Shown piece after piece: positions 1 to 9,762 of a stretch of DNA of 64,000 bases (position 1 is the first letter of the stretch; every line of letters begins with the position of its first letter). This DNA is from Cladorrhinum sp. PSN259 (taxonomy: Eukaryota > Ascomycota > Sordariomycetes > Sordariales > Podosporaceae): contig MU867075.1 in assembly GCA_033725935.1 (NCBI GenBank), positions 186,001-250,000 on the forward strand, given 5' to 3'. The notes beneath the pieces were generated by a model. That model made no database searches. It worked only from the letters and a program-made list of their open reading frames with translations, and was not told the DNA's origin. The position numbers were made by a program, and so were the translations under genes.

Positions 1-1418
1 ACCGCCATGAGGTAGAGCACTCTCATCGTGCACAGTCATGTTGTTGATGTGCACAGCACCGGTCTCGATCTCCTTCGCGAACCTCAATCCCCTCCTCAAA
101 TCCTCGGTGAAGACGGCAGAAGTCAAGCCGTACTCGGTGTCATTTGCAATCTCGAGGGCTTCCTCCTCTGAAGAAATCTCATAGATCGCTACGGAAGGAC
201 CAAAAGATTCGGTCTGGTAGAGGTCCATTTCCTTGTTCGCGTTGGAGAGGACGACGGGACGGATGTGAGTCTGAACGGGGAGTTCCTGAGTATTGGGGTC
301 GGAGCCGTAAAGGAGGGAAGCGCCCTTGGAGATAGCGTCCGCGATGAGTGCCTTGTTCTTCTTGACTGCCAGGGCGTTGATAAGGACGGGGACGTTGTTC
401 TTGAAGTCGAAGATGGTGTCGATGGCCTTGACGAGTTTCTGCTCAAACTCGGCGCGGACATTCTTGTGAACAAGGATTCGCTCAGTTGACATGCAGATCT
501 GGCCAGAGTTCAAGAACGAGCCGAGAGCGCACTGGGCCGCTGCGTTGTCAAGGTCTGCGTCCTCCCACACGATGGCGGGGGCCTTGCCGCCCAACTCGAG
601 AAGGACGGGCTTCAGGTTCTCGCCTGCAAGTTTGCCAATGATGCGGCCGACTCCGGTGCTGCCGGTGAAGTTGATTTTCTTGACGGCGGGGTCCGCAATG
701 AGTGCTTGAGTGATTGCTGGGGCATTGACGGGCTCGTGAATGATGCAGTTAAGAACGCCAGCGGGGAGACCGGCCTCGTGGAACACAGAGCAGAGTCCCC
801 ACATTGTGCGAGGGCAAGCCTCGGAGCCCTTGAGGATGGCGGTGTTGCCGGCTGCAATAGGGAAGAGAACTGAGCGGATGCCGAGGATGTATGGGGCGTT
901 CCTGGCGGCAATGTTAGTCTTGACACAGAATTATCAAACGAGAAGAAGAATTACCATGGGGCAATAGCGAGAACGACACCAAAGGGCTCCTTGACGATCA
1001 TGGCACCGACCTCGGGGTCTGCGGTGATGGGGATGGTACCCTCGAGGGTTCTGATTCTGCCACCGATATCTAGAAGGAAATCGATGGCAACACCAATGTT
1101 GAAGTCGGCCCACTGACGAGGGCAGCTGGTCTCGTCGATCATGTACTGTCCAAGCTCTTCCCTCCTGCGCTCAAAGATTTCTGCGGCCTTCATGAAGATG
1201 TCCCGGCGGGCCTTGGGCAGGACCTTCTTCCATGTCTTGAAAGCATTGCTGGCGGCCTCCACAACAGCCTTAACCTCTGTCTGAGTTGCGCTGCCAGACT
1301 GATGGACCACCTTGCCGGTTGCTGGTTCGATAACGTCAAACTTCTTCTCTGGTTGATACTCCTCGCCGTTGATCCAGAAGGGGACCGAATAGCTCTCAGC
1401 AGCGGTAGTAGCAGGCAT
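1..1418 (-). CDS. Aldehyde dehydrogenase, salicylaldehyde/vanillin dehydrogenase-like (partial, C-terminus off window)
   Basis: NAD(P)-dependent oxidation of an aldehyde to its acid, probably an aromatic aldehyde in the cytosol. Exon 1 is 1418..955 and exon 2 is 901..1, joined across a 53-bp intron (902..954, donor GTAATT, acceptor CAG) that restores the conserved APWN-AP motif at the splice point. Visible landmarks are the cofactor turn FTGST, Glu257 in LLELGGK and the nucleophile Cys291 in NSGQICMSTER. That last motif is typical of the salicylaldehyde/vanillin dehydrogenase branch rather than of class 1/2 ALDHs, but the substrate is inferred. 455 residues are present and the reading ends at ALPHGG, so roughly 25-35 C-terminal residues are missing. 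ATG 1418 (MPATTAAES) is chosen because the in-frame upstream extension has no ATG. The promoter side holds an inverted repeat at 1582..1594. Confidence 0.93.
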
Positions 1419-1581
1419 GGTGGGCGGATATGTGGTGGCGGAAGAACGCAAAAACGGAGGACGGAAGCAAGGTACAGTCTGGGGTATCAAGAAAAGGACA
1501 ATGGAACAACGATGATAGGTCGGGGGATGTGGGAGGAAAGTGTGAATAAAAGCAAACAAGATGGATAATTTAGTGGATCAT

Positions 1582-1594
1582 CCCCGGAACGGGG
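1582..1594. promoter_or_regulatory. Everted CCG-N3-CGG inverted repeat upstream of the aldehyde dehydrogenase
   Basis: CCCCG GAA CGGGG is a 5-bp inverted repeat around a 3-bp spacer, 164-176 bp before the aldehyde dehydrogenase ATG. A further CGGGG follows at about 1607. Everted CGG half-sites are a usual target format of fungal Zn(II)2Cys6 activators. Binding is inference only. Confidence 0.35.
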
Positions 1595-2705
1595 CCTCGA
1601 CGATGTCGGGGATCCAAGTCAGCTCTCGTCGGGATGTGGGTATGGAAGAGAAGCCATCTGGCCCCGGATGGACTGCCGTGTCGATATTCCGGGGGCCAGA
1701 CAAACTGCTTAAATAGGGATCATGCATGATACCCATAACCCAGGGGAGCGGTTGGGTACGTATGTAGATGGCATGTTCCTGTCGATCATGTCTCGTTGCT
1801 TTCTCCCTTTCAGGTACGTATGTGTAATATCACCGATATTATTTCCTTCTTCTGAATCACTGCTAGACTCTCCATGAGAATCAAGAATTGCCATGTTCAT
1901 CCTGCAGAATAAATCGCAAGGGTCCCCTTACAGATTGACGTTTTGTATGGGGGCAAACTCCAAATCCACCCCCATCGACAACCCCTCTTTGCGGGGTCCT
2001 GTGGGTGCGGAGAGAAGACTCGGCATCTGTGTCGATACCATCACGCTGGGGCGGGAATGGCCACGTGCGGAGTGATTCAAAACCCGTCGACAAGGGTGAC
2101 CATAAATCCGTATCCCTTCCAAAGTTCCGGGGAAAAGGAACAGGAGTCGTGTTCGTTATCAATGCAGGAACCGTCTGTCAATCACTTATCATGACACGGC
2201 CGTGATCCCGCTGTCAATGATGAGACGAACGAGTTCAATGTGATGGTGGGAGGAACCAAAAGCGCCTCGCTCATCACTACACACTGCCTCCACTGAGCGG
2301 ATTAAGTCAGTGACGCTCCAATTCGCCGCATCGATGACAAATGCACCATCGGCCGGGCAGCCTAGGACATGTTTGTCGAGGATCTGGTGGTTTGGATGCT
2401 TGCTGAGTGAGGTTTCAGAGATGAAGTTACGTTACGAAATGGTGAGACGAGATGAATTCCAGTGTCGCCAAGAGGGAAAACATTTGCCAAAACAAAGGAC
2501 GACCTCAGTGCGCAGAAGCCGTTCAGTCTACTGTAGTGTCGGCACTTGCCCTGTGTGGAAGTAAATTCCGTGCCACTGTTATTACTATGTAGAACAACGG
2601 TCGCCAATTCATTGTCTGTCTCCATCATGACATAAAAATACGGACACCAAATACAAGTTGGAACAAGCCTCTATTAATCGCTTGGTGGATAGTATCTCCC
2701 AAATA

Positions 2706-2737
<32 letters not shown>

Positions 2738-2738
2738 A
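2706..2738. repeat. T12-A21 homopolymer junction
   Basis: A run of 12 T (2706..2717) is followed directly by 21 A (2718..2738). The junction is self-complementary over 24 bp and could form a hairpin. It is a rigid, nucleosome-excluding type of sequence in the divergent promoter region. Confidence 0.9.
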
Positions 2739-3624
2739 CCTGCTTAAAATTAGAGGGAGCGATGACTGGGCATTAGAATACAATTAATTTCATTTGGTTT
2801 GCTGCAAAATTGGCTGTGTTGTTGCTGTTTGAAGTGGTGGTGTGGGTGTTTTGGTGTCCGTATTTTTTTGGTCAATGATGGAGTCTGTCTGGCTGAACGT
2901 CCCGATGGCTCGGCCACCATGCACATCTCCCTCATCGCCAATTTGGGGGTCCATTGTTGCCACTTTGGGGGGAAGGGGAGCGACGGCGATGGTAACATTG
3001 AGCTCGGCTCTGTTATGCTGCATCCGCTCAAGTCGCTCTGGACTCTTCGAATTTATGGATGCGGCGAGGAAAGCTCAAGGTTCGCCATGTCGTCATATCC
3101 TCACGGTGAACAAAGAGTTTGGGGGGAAAAAGGTTGAGAAAGTTCTGGCCCGGGCGCAGGAGAGGCAACAGGTAACCTTTGACCTCCAGGGCTAAAGAGC
3201 CAGGGTACTTTTACGGACGGATTGGATTGCGCCCGGGCAGCCAGTAGCATGATCGGGTGCTGCCGTTGCATTCCCTAGAAGGTTGTTTGCTCTCACCGTA
3301 GCCTCTTCCCAGCTTCGTTCGGCGCTACAACCGCTTCGCTTTTTTATGGTGCGTGAAGCCAATCTGCACCGAGCAGCGAAGCGCAAACTTAAAAAAGAAA
3401 TACCAAATTCAACAACTATCTGACGTGTTGAATGTCTGAGGGCCTCCAGGAACTTCTTCCTGCCAACCAACTTGGAAGATGCTGCCATGTGTCAACCTTA
3501 GCTAAGATCTCCTCACCAGCTGTCTATCAGGTAATTAACCATATACACCGCATCATACCTTTCCCCGTCGGCTTCTGGGCTTCTTCTGGCCCGCTGGGCG
3601 CGTCGATGACCTCCGGCCGGCACC

Positions 3625-6600
3625 ATGGCGCCTCCCCCGTCGAATTCCATCGAGGACGGCAACCATGTGCCTCATCCCGCCCCTCCTCCTCCAGGTGGGA
3701 GTCGGTTCATTCGAGACCTTCCCACCCTCCTCTCAGGGGTTCCTAGATCCCAGAATCCAAGCCCCTTCCGCCTTCCGATGCCCTCCTCTCGGCCAGGAGA
3801 GGTCGCCTTCTCCGCCATGCAATATCTACCGGTCCCCGTGCTGGTACTCGACAGCTTGAAAACAGTTGTTCTGGCGAATGAAGCAATGGGGCGCGTGCTG
3901 GGAATGATGCCTGTCAATTCACCTGCTGACGGCGAGGCAATGGCTTCGGTCATGGATCAACTTCGCGGCCAGTCACTTTCACAAGTCGGTGTCGACCTTG
4001 TTCAAGATGGAGTTTCTGTGTGGCTGGACTGGGAGCAGTTCCTCGACCAGGCCGCTGCTGAGCTTGGTACGAGGAAACCGAACAGAGTACCTGCCCGGCC
4101 GCCGGACCTTGACGGCGATGCCACACCAAAGCCCAGGGATTTAGAAGGAGATGCCGATGGCCCTAATGTCTCGCCGGGTGACCATCTTTCCGACACTCTC
4201 ACCCTCGAGGTTGTCATCTCACCAAGAGATATCGGCAGAGCTGCCTTCGACCCTCGAGTACGGTCAAATATGATAGCATCCCAAACCCGGGCCAAGATGA
4301 TCATCTCCACGTTCGAGATGAGTGAGAATCAGACCACTTTTTTCACACTTACTTTCACCAGTACCCAGACGCTTCCGGCTTTCCCCCCTTGTACTAGACG
4401 CAAGTCTATCGCAACGAAATCCAGCTTGTCGGATACCCTAGAAAACAAGACTCTCGCGTGGCTAAGTAATCCGCCATCTCTTGCCTCCAGCCGAGACTCG
4501 ACACCCTCTGCACACAAGGTCGATCCTGGAAACGTCTCTCTCTCATCAAGCCCTTTCCCTCCCATGGGCCCTCCTTCGACCTCCTCCATCACAAGTGCAC
4601 CGTCCGTCCTACAAAAAATCACCATCATGAAGGACGCGCTTCTCGACAATATCCAAACACCAATCTTGGCAATGTGGAAAGATGGAAGCGTCGCGCTTCC
4701 CAATAATGCCGGCCGCAACCTTTTCAGCGGCCATACCGACCTGGATCAATCAGTAGATGGTTTGGACCTTCTTCCTGCTTGGACTGTCTGGACCGAGGAT
4801 TTCAGCAGACAGCTAGATCCGAGCGAATACCCGATCTCTGAGCTAATACGAACAGAGACCCCATTCACAGGCCGCCGCGTTGGAATGTACAACCCCGCAG
4901 GCGAAAAGGTGGTCTTTGAAGTTGAGGGCGTAGCAATTAGAGATGATAACACGGGCGAGTTCTTGGCAGGAGTAATCAGCTGTGTGGATGTCACCATGAT
5001 CACTGAGGAAATCAACCGAATCAGGGCGGCGGACGAAGAGCGATTCCGACTCATTTGTGATACTATGCCCCAACTCGTATGGACAACAACTCCTGAGGGA
5101 CAGCATGACTTTTACAACAATCGTTGGTACACTTACACGGGATTGTCGGAGGAAGAGTCTCTTGGAACGGGATGGGTGAACCCGTTCCACCCAGACGACA
5201 TGCCGGAAACAAGAAGGCGGTGGCAGCATTCACTGAAGACCGGCGAGCCATATGTCGTCGAGTACCGATGTCGAAGCAAGGAAGGCGAGTGGAGGTGGTT
5301 CCTTGGCCGGGCTTTGCCGCTAAAGGATAAGCACACTGGTGCCATTGAGAAATGGTTCGGTACTTGCACAGACGTCCACGAGAGTATAGAAACCAAGCTT
5401 GAGGCCAAGCGGACACGGCAGCAGTTGCTCAGCGTCATTGCGCTCTCTCACATGACCATGTTTACTGTCGATCTGAATAGGAAAATCACTATGCTTGAGG
5501 GTTCGTTGATCTGGGACTCCCAATGCGAGAATGAGAAAGCCCAGTGGTATATTGGGGAAGACGTTTACGATGTCTTCAACCGCCTCAACTCGCAGCTCCC
5601 TGAAGGGCAGATGCCAACCTTCTTGAAGCCGCTCGATTCAATTCTTGCTGGTTCGACAACTGCTGATCATCAGGAACACGAGATGGAAGGTCGGTGGTAT
5701 CGCACAAGGTTCTCACCTATTATTGGGAAGAAGAATGGGGATCAGAACAATTCGGACATGGTCATCGAGGGCGTGATTGGCCTTATCATGGACGTGACTG
5801 AGTTGAAAGCTAGGGAAAAGGATATTCAAGCTCAGGCTCAGGAGAAACGGCAGCTGCTTGCCAATGAAGCTGCTGCTAAGGAGGCTAGTCGACTAAAGTC
5901 TCAGTTCCTTGCGAACATGTCCCATGAGATTCGCACCCCTATTACGGGAGTTATTGGAATGGCCGAGTTGCTTTTGGATGTCGAATTGAATGAAGAACAG
6001 AGGGAAATCACCGAGAATATCTATCGCTCGGCGAATGCACTCCTGACGGTTATTAACGACATCCTGGACTTCTCTAAAGTTGAATCTGGCCGGCTGGATA
6101 TTGAGGAAGTTCAGTTCTCGCTTTCCGTCATTGTACGCGATGTATCCAAGATGCTCAGCTTTGCTGCCGAGCGTAAAGAACTTGCATTTCGATCAGACAT
6201 TTCTCCCGATATAGAAAGCGACCTGGTGGTCATGGGTGACCCTGGGAGAGTGAGACAAATCATCACGAATTTGGTCACCAACAGCATCAAATTTACTAGT
6301 GTTGGCCACGTCAAGTTTTCTGTCTTCCAAGAGAGGGAAACGCCCGAGACTATAGAGATAAAGTTCGTCATTGAGGATACTGGGATAGGCATTGAGGAAG
6401 AAGTGAGGAAGAGGCTGTTCCAGCCTTTTAGTCAGGGAGACTCGTCTACGGCGCGCAAGTTCGGCGGAACGGGCTTGGGTTTGACCATCTGCAAGAATCT
6501 GTTGGATCTAATGAAGGGAAGGATGACATTAGAGTCTACGGTGGGGGTGGGAACCACGGCTACGTTTTGGATCCCATTCAATAGGCCTGTACGGGGGTTG

Positions 6601-7830
6601 CAAATTCCGGGACAATTGGTGAGGATTGATCCGTTGAGTGACAGGCTGCAGAGCGAGATGAGTTTTAGTTGCAATAGTTCGGAGTATGAGCATGTGAACA
6701 GCAACTGCAGCAATAATGGGTCTTCTCCTTCCGGCGTGGAGTGTGGGATAGGAAGTCCGTTGGAAAAGATCAAGTCGCACTGGAGGAATAATTCGTCGAT
6801 CAGCCTCTCAACCGGAGGGGTTGCGTTGCCCGAACATGAGCTGAGCGCTTTAGAGAGGTCGAATATCTTCGTCTTAGTTGTCGAGGACAATGCCATCAAT
6901 CAGCAGATCGCGATCAAGAACATCCAGAAGCTAGGGTTCCAGGTTGCCGCGGCGTGGAACGGAAAGGAGGCGCTGGATTACCTCATGGCCGCTAAAAAGG
7001 GAAAGAAGAGGAAGCCGGACATCATTCTGATGGATGTTCAAATGCCGGTCATTGATGGGTACAAGTGCACGCACGTGTTGAGGCATCATATGCCTTACAA
7101 GGCATATGTGGGGGATGTACCCATCGTGGCGATGACGGCCAGTGCTATTCAAGGTGATAGGGAGAAGTGCACGAGGGCGGGGATGGATGATTACTTGAGT
7201 AAGCCGGTCAAGAGTGGATTGCTGGAACGGATGCTGGTTAGGTGGATTACAAAGCCAAGGGCTTTGGCGTCAGATCCTGGGGGTTCAACAACATCAGATT
7301 GTTCAGAGGCGGGTGAACACTGCGATAATGCTGCTATACCAGTGACCCAGATTGATCATGATTTTATGAATGGGAATGCGGCGTCGACGCCTGTTCCCGA
7401 AGATTCTCTGCATCATCCCCCTCCTTCATCCGTCACGGTTGAGTGTGACAAGCAAAGTCTGTTGACTACCCCGCGGCCGATAACGAGAGAGAATAAAGAC
7501 AGTGATGCCACTCATTTCCCGGGATATACGCTTGAATCCCCGACAAAGTCAAAGATGGAAAGAGAAAAGGGGGGAGATATGAAACTATCACCTGGAAAGA
7601 AGATGACGTCGCCTGAGAAGATGGCGAGGAGGTATAGTAGCCAGGATGAGTTGGCTATGCATGGACGGGACGACAAGTTGATCGGTGCATCAGGGAGGAC
7701 TGGGGCCGATATTATGAATTCCCCGTTGGCTACCGCGATGGAAGCTTCGAGTCTGAATTTTAATTGTCAGGGGCTGAGTTTGTTAACTGAGGAGAATATG
7801 GAGAAGTTGGAGGAGGAGTTCAGACGGTAG
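3625..7830 (+). CDS. Multi-PAS hybrid histidine kinase with C-terminal receiver domain
   Basis: Cytoplasmic two-component sensor of 1401 residues in one exon, with no membrane segment seen. Domain order: Pro/Ser-rich start; PAS-like region about 65-130; Ser-rich linker; PAS about 335-455; PAS_3-type about 470-595 (VNPFHPDD and EYRCRSKEGEWRWF visible); PAS-like about 605-735; coiled-coil linker; HisKA with phospho-acceptor His767 in NMSHEIRTPITGV; HATPase_c with N box (NLVTNSIKF), DTGIGI and GGTGLGL; then a Ser/Asn-rich spacer. The receiver has acidic pair Glu1087-Asp1088, phospho-acceptor Asp1137 in ILMDVQMP and Lys1193 in SKPV. Its output should pass to a separate HPt protein (Ypd1 type), since no HPt domain is present. 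About 200 Ser/Thr/Pro-rich residues follow the receiver. ATG 3625 sits in an excellent CACCATGG context. The exact fungal HHK class and signal are unknown. Confidence 0.95.
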   Translation: MAPPPSNSIEDGNHVPHPAPPPPGGSRFIRDLPTLLSGVPRSQNPSPFRLPMPSSRPGEVAFSAMQYLPVPVLVLDSLKTVVLANEAMGRVLGMMPVNSPADGEAMASVMDQLRGQSLSQVGVDLVQDGVSVWLDWEQFLDQAAAELGTRKPNRVPARPPDLDGDATPKPRDLEGDADGPNVSPGDHLSDTLTLEVVISPRDIGRAAFDPRVRSNMIASQTRAKMIISTFEMSENQTTFFTLTFTSTQTLPAFPPCTRRKSIATKSSLSDTLENKTLAWLSNPPSLASSRDSTPSAHKVDPGNVSLSSSPFPPMGPPSTSSITSAPSVLQKITIMKDALLDNIQTPILAMWKDGSVALPNNAGRNLFSGHTDLDQSVDGLDLLPAWTVWTEDFSRQLDPSEYPISELIRTETPFTGRRVGMYNPAGEKVVFEVEGVAIRDDNTGEFLAGVISCVDVTMITEEINRIRAADEERFRLICDTMPQLVWTTTPEGQHDFYNNRWYTYTGLSEEESLGTGWVNPFHPDDMPETRRRWQHSLKTGEPYVVEYRCRSKEGEWRWFLGRALPLKDKHTGAIEKWFGTCTDVHESIETKLEAKRTRQQLLSVIALSHMTMFTVDLNRKITMLEGSLIWDSQCENEKAQWYIGEDVYDVFNRLNSQLPEGQMPTFLKPLDSILAGSTTADHQEHEMEGRWYRTRFSPIIGKKNGDQNNSDMVIEGVIGLIMDVTELKAREKDIQAQAQEKRQLLANEAAAKEASRLKSQFLANMSHEIRTPITGVIGMAELLLDVELNEEQREITENIYRSANALLTVINDILDFSKVESGRLDIEEVQFSLSVIVRDVSKMLSFAAERKELAFRSDISPDIESDLVVMGDPGRVRQIITNLVTNSIKFTSVGHVKFSVFQERETPETIEIKFVIEDTGIGIEEEVRKRLFQPFSQGDSSTARKFGGTGLGLTICKNLLDLMKGRMTLESTVGVGTTATFWIPFNRPVRGLQIPGQLVRIDPLSDRLQSEMSFSCNSSEYEHVNSNCSNNGSSPSGVECGIGSPLEKIKSHWRNNSSISLSTGGVALPEHELSALERSNIFVLVVEDNAINQQIAIKNIQKLGFQVAAAWNGKEALDYLMAAKKGKKRKPDIILMDVQMPVIDGYKCTHVLRHHMPYKAYVGDVPIVAMTASAIQGDREKCTRAGMDDYLSKPVKSGLLERMLVRWITKPRALASDPGGSTTSDCSEAGEHCDNAAIPVTQIDHDFMNGNAASTPVPEDSLHHPPPSSVTVECDKQSLLTTPRPITRENKDSDATHFPGYTLESPTKSKMEREKGGDMKLSPGKKMTSPEKMARRYSSQDELAMHGRDDKLIGASGRTGADIMNSPLATAMEASSLNFNCQGLSLLTEENMEKLEEEFRR

Positions 7831-8655
7831 AGAACCTGGTGAAGGAGGTAGGTTTGGTGTAAATGGTGGGAAGGGTGGGAAGGGTGGGAAAGGAAAGGGA
7901 ACATCTTTGGCGCAAAATGGGAAGGTTCATAGGCGAGGGTAATTCTGGTTCTAGAAATAGAAAGGACTATTAGGTTCTCACGGCCTAGATTGGGGGTTAA
8001 GGGAATTCTGGTTGATTTGGTTGGGGTTTACAAAAGTTGTACCCGATACATGCATGGCGTTCGGAGGAGTTTTTCTTTTTTTCAACTTTTTATGATGTGC
8101 TTGAAGGCTGTTTCTAATACACGACGAGAGGGACATGAGATGGAGTGACTACCTGGGGTTGTAGCCGCCAAATTCTGGTAAATATTCCACTCGATTACAT
8201 ACCAGCTAGACAGATGATGACTTTGGCAAGAACTCGGAAATAATGATTGCCAGTGATGAAAACCTAATTATGGTTTCTGGACCATATCTTGCTTGATATC
8301 GTATATATCTCTTTGCTCGTCACATTTCGCACTCGGCATGATCAATAAGAATTAAACCCCTTCAACTCCTCAGCTTGCTGAACACACACCAAGGCAACAT
8401 TTTGACTCGGATGCGCCTTATCGAATTCCATGTTATTAAGGGTATCTTCCAATCTTTTCCTTCTCATTATCCATTCCCGCCGTAACCAGTATTACAACAG
8501 TATCTCATTCATAAACCCATCATCTTTGATGTCAGAATCCTGTCCCTTTTCAAAATTAAGCTTTTTGAGGAATAGCTTTATATCCCCTTCCCCTTCCTTG
8601 CCTCATCACTCAATCTTTTGTCTTCTCCCTCTTTCATGTTGAGATTACCACTACC
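7831..8655. other. Convergent intergenic spacer, kinase 3' end to CDC26 3' end
   Basis: This 825-bp spacer holds the 3' untranslated regions of two convergent genes. A short GGGTGGGAA-type direct repeat follows the kinase stop at about 7865-7893. No coding frame is supported. Confidence 0.6.
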
Positions 8656-9762
8656 TTACTGACCTCCATCCACTCCCCTTCCCCCCCCTCTCCCACGTCT
8701 GGGCGCAGCACCCCCAATCCTCTCATCCCTCGTCGGCATGGTGGTCCCTGTTCCCGCTCCCATACCACCAGCAGATGCTCCTCCCCCTCCCCTCGTATTT
8801 CTTGGCTCCGGGGTGACCATCCCCATACCCCTTCCTGCGGCAGAAGAAGAAGATGATGATGATGAACCAGCAGCAGCAGCACTTCTTAGTCTCGTTTCTC
8901 GCACTGAAGGCGGTGGTCCCATTGTACCCATCTGGGGTGTAGTAGTAGTAGTGGTAGTAGTGGTAGTAGTAGAATTTGTCTCTTGTGACCTTCCTCTTGC
9001 GGTGCGTCGCATAAGCGGCGGTGGGCCCGCGTTACTCCTACTATTATTATTCGTTGGAGTTTCTTGCTGCTGCATCTGTCTGAGAGTTTGTTGTTGTTGC
9101 TGTGACTGCTGTGGTTGGGTTAAAGACTGAGTAGGCTGCGGCATGAGCACGCTAGAGTCAATGTCCATCACGTCGTCGTCGTCTTCGTCCTCGTCCAATT
9201 GCTGTTGATTATGGCGCTGCTGCTGCTGCTGCTGGAATAATAGGCCGGAATTGCTGACTGCGCGAGCTTGGTGCTGTGCTCGGGCGTAGTATGATACTTC
9301 TTCCTCTTCTTCCTCTTCGTCGTCTTCTTCTTCTTCTTCTTCTTCTTCTTCTTCAGGTTGTGAAACAGGATCAGACTGGGAGACGGGATCAGAAGAGAAT
9401 TTATGTTCGGCAGGTGATGATAGAGGAATAAGCTGAGAGGAATCCCGTCCGTGTGGGTTGTAGCATTCTGCTTCAGGTGGTGAGGAAGGGATTAGAGTTC
9501 TGCGACGGGCTGGGTTGCCTGTATTGACTGGGGTGGAAGAGGACATTCCCCTGCGGTGTTCGCGGACTGCTGCTGAGGTGGCGGAAGCGGCCGCGGCCGC
9601 GGCTCGTTGTTGTTGCTGCTGTTGCTGCTGTAGGAGTTGTTGTTGTTGGATTTGGAGGGCGGCATGGTGTTCTTCTAGGCGGCGGCGGTCGAGCATGCGA
9701 TCTTCGTAGTCGGCTATGTCTTCGGCTGTGATCATGAGGATTGTTAAAGGTCGGCGAAGCAT
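8656..9762 (-). CDS. CDC26: Anaphase-promoting complex subunit CDC26-like, with extensive homopeptide tracts
   Basis: CDC26 is a small structural APC/C subunit whose N-terminus inserts into the TPR superhelix of the CDC16/APC6 dimer. The first 24 residues here (MLRRPLTI, then TAEDIADYEDRML) match the CDC26 signature of an MLRR start, a basic-Pro-Thr segment and an acidic D-I-x-x-Y/F-E helix. The family is typically about 80-130 residues, but this frame gives 368. The rest is low complexity: two Gln tracts near the N-terminus, an Ala run, a Glu/Asp block of about 25 residues, further Gln runs, a Thr tract, a Ser tract and a Gly/Arg-rich tail. The function call rests on the N-terminal motif alone. 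ATG 9762 gives that motif at residue 1, which fixes the start. No intron is needed. Confidence 0.8.
   Translation of the reverse strand: MLRRPLTILMITAEDIADYEDRMLDRRRLEEHHAALQIQQQQLLQQQQQQQQRAAAAAASATSAAVREHRRGMSSSTPVNTGNPARRRTLIPSSPPEAECYNPHGRDSSQLIPLSSPAEHKFSSDPVSQSDPVSQPEEEEEEEEEEDDEEEEEEEVSYYARAQHQARAVSNSGLLFQQQQQQRHNQQQLDEDEDDDDVMDIDSSVLMPQPTQSLTQPQQSQQQQQTLRQMQQQETPTNNNSRSNAGPPPLMRRTARGRSQETNSTTTTTTTTTTTPQMGTMGPPPSVRETRLRSAAAAGSSSSSSSSAAGRGMGMVTPEPRNTRGGGGASAGGMGAGTGTTMPTRDERIGGAAPRRGRGGGRGVDGGQ

Larger units (their letters stand above)
1419..3624. other. Intergenic region between divergent aldehyde dehydrogenase and histidine kinase genes
   Basis: This 2.2-kb divergent spacer holds the promoters of both genes. 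It contains the inverted repeat at 1582..1594 and, on the minus strand, a TATA-like CTATTTAA at 1709..1716, about 295 bp before ATG 1418. A T12/A21 tract lies at 2706..2738. On the kinase side an upstream reading frame open from ATG 3432 overlaps the kinase start. The small open frames here overlap one another on both strands and resemble no family I know. Confidence 0.6.

Noticed and set aside
8738..9130. 130-codon frame antisense to CDC26, Val/Leu/Cys-rich
   Set aside because: It is the mirror of the trinucleotide tracts in CDC26; poly-Val and poly-Leu come from the same repeats.
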